Assembly: GCA_002413305.1 (NCBI GenBank)
Contig: DHWS01000028.1
Coordinates: 970 to 24,721 of the forward strand
DNA: 23,752 nucleotides
Reading direction: 5' to 3'
DNA from: Actinobacteria bacterium UBA5176
Lineage (GTDB): Bacteria > Actinomycetota > UBA4738
A program made the translations under genes and the position numbers. The notes beneath the pieces are model-generated. The model ran no database searches. It was not told where the DNA came from and saw only the letters and a list, made by a program, of their open reading frames with translations. Position 1 is the first letter of the stretch; each line of letters opens with the position of its first letter. Positions 22,943 to 23,752 of this stretch are shown here, piece by piece.

Positions 22943-23752
22943 TCAGAACCGCGGGTCTTCGGTGTACTCCCCGAACACCCCGCGGAGCGCGTCGACGATC
23001 TCGCCCTCCGTGCAGTACGCGCGGGCGCAGACGACCAGGATGGGGATGAGGTTCTCGTCCGTCCGCGCAGCCGACGTCAGCCGCGCCAGCGCGGCATCCG
23101 CTTTCGTCTGGTCGCGGCGCGCGCGCATCGCCGTGACGGTTCGGACCTGGCGCTCCTCGGTCTCCGGCGGGATCACCAGCACATCGAGCGGCGAATCCTC
23201 CGGATTGACGAACTCGTTCACCCCGACCTTGATCAGCCGGCCCTTCTCGTACAGCTCCTGCTCGCGGAAGGCGGCGTCGGCGATCTCGGACTGGAAGTAG
23301 CCGCGTTCGATCCCGACCAGCATGCCCTCCAACATGGAGCCGCGCCCCATCTCCTTGATCTTCGAGAAGTACTCTTCGGCGGCCTGCTCCATCCGGTTGG
23401 TGAGCGACTCGACGAAGTATGAACCGCCCAGGGGGTCGATGACGTGCGTGACGCCGGTCTCGTGGGCGACGATCTGCTGGGTCCGAAGCGCGATCTCGGC
23501 GGCTTTCTCCGTGGGTAGGGCGAGGACCTCGTCCAGCGCGTTCGTGTGGAGCGACTGCGTGCCGCCGAGCACCGCCGCCAGCGCCTCGATCGCCGTCCGC
23601 ACGATGTTGTTCTCCGGCTGCTGCGCGGTCAGCGAGCACCCGGCGGTCTGCGTGTGGAACCGGAGCCGGAGCGCCTGTTCCGTCTTCGCGCCGTACACGT
23701 CGCGCAGCCAATGAGCCCAGATCCGGCGGGCCGCGCGGTACTTGGCGATCTC
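22943..23752 (-). CDS. B12-dependent acyl-CoA mutase large subunit, 5' end outside window
   Basis: 270 codons, C-terminal half of the catalytic barrel; the N-terminus lies beyond the right edge. EIAKYRAARRIWAHW, RLRFHTQTAGCSLTAQQP, LGGTQSLHTNALDEVLALP and HVIDPLGGSYFVESL are the family core. It rearranges the carbon skeleton of methylmalonyl-, isobutyryl- or a related acyl-CoA using adenosylcobalamin. The RFHTQTAG form recalls isobutyryl-CoA mutase and related enzymes rather than classic methylmalonyl-CoA mutase (RTHCQTSG), so the substrate is left open. The B12-binding domain is usually a separate protein in this form and is not seen. It ends in VFGEYTEDPRF, a normal C-terminus. The nearby cobalt/nickel permease may supply cobalt for its cofactor. 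Confidence 0.93.
   Translation of the reverse strand, partial: EIAKYRAARRIWAHWLRDVYGAKTEQALRLRFHTQTAGCSLTAQQPENNIVRTAIEALAAVLGGTQSLHTNALDEVLALPTEKAAEIALRTQQIVAHETGVTHVIDPLGGSYFVESLTNRMEQAAEEYFSKIKEMGRGSMLEGMLVGIERGYFQSEIADAAFREQELYEKGRLIKVGVNEFVNPEDSPLDVLVIPPETEERQVRTVTAMRARRDQTKADAALARLTSAARTDENLIPILVVCARAYCTEGEIVDALRGVFGEYTEDPRF

Overview
The window is high-GC, densely packed DNA from a single bacterial chromosome, most likely an uncultured or little-studied member of the Actinomycetota. Four things point there. ligA, mnmA and etfBA lie close together, as in mycobacteria. The Fur-family regulator looks like the actinobacterial nickel regulator Nur. There is a C-rich small RNA resembling the actinobacterial 6C family. 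Many genes have a TAGGCT-like -10 box only 6-12 bases before a GTG/ATG, which suggests leaderless mRNAs. I saw no rRNA, tRNA, insertion sequence, integrase, phage gene or CRISPR array. No gap between genes exceeds 300 bases.

Layout. 1-3223: end of a polysaccharide or cell-surface glycan region, with two divergent coiled-coil proteins and a 754-residue glycosyltransferase/DUF4214-like/methyltransferase fusion. 3236-8003 (minus): ligA, a secreted kelch-type propeller protein whose stop lies 3 bases before ligA, an NTF2-like protein and mnmA. 8004-10293 (plus): a divergent control region with a palindrome, etfB, etfA and a small putative lipoprotein. 10382-14027: a DUF2156 aminoacyl-transferase-like protein with membrane helices at its C-terminus, small proteins, an MBL-fold hydrolase and a pair of overlapping zinc-ribbon genes. 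14111-16364 (minus): a tightly coupled operon of enoyl-CoA hydratase, methyltransferase and GNAT acetyltransferase. 16418-18859: an SDR-type protein, a putative structured small RNA on the plus strand, and an alpha/beta hydrolase-cyclase fusion gene broken by a one-base frameshift.

18984-21609 is the most coherent unit. It holds a Nur-like regulator that keeps the three histidines of the known nickel site, a methyltransferase, a small one-helix membrane protein on the other strand, and a NiCoT-type nickel/cobalt permease. The permease promoter (TTGCAA, 17 bases, TACAAT) is covered by a perfect 14+14 base palindrome built on TTGCAA. This is a readable, self-contained metal-homeostasis circuit. 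21739-23752 (minus) holds a shortened CtaG-like protein, a lone PAS domain and the 3' part of a B12-dependent acyl-CoA mutase large subunit. ETF, enoyl-CoA hydratase and the mutase suggest fatty-acid or branched-chain acyl-CoA catabolism. The permease could supply cobalt for the mutase cofactor or nickel for an enzyme outside the window.
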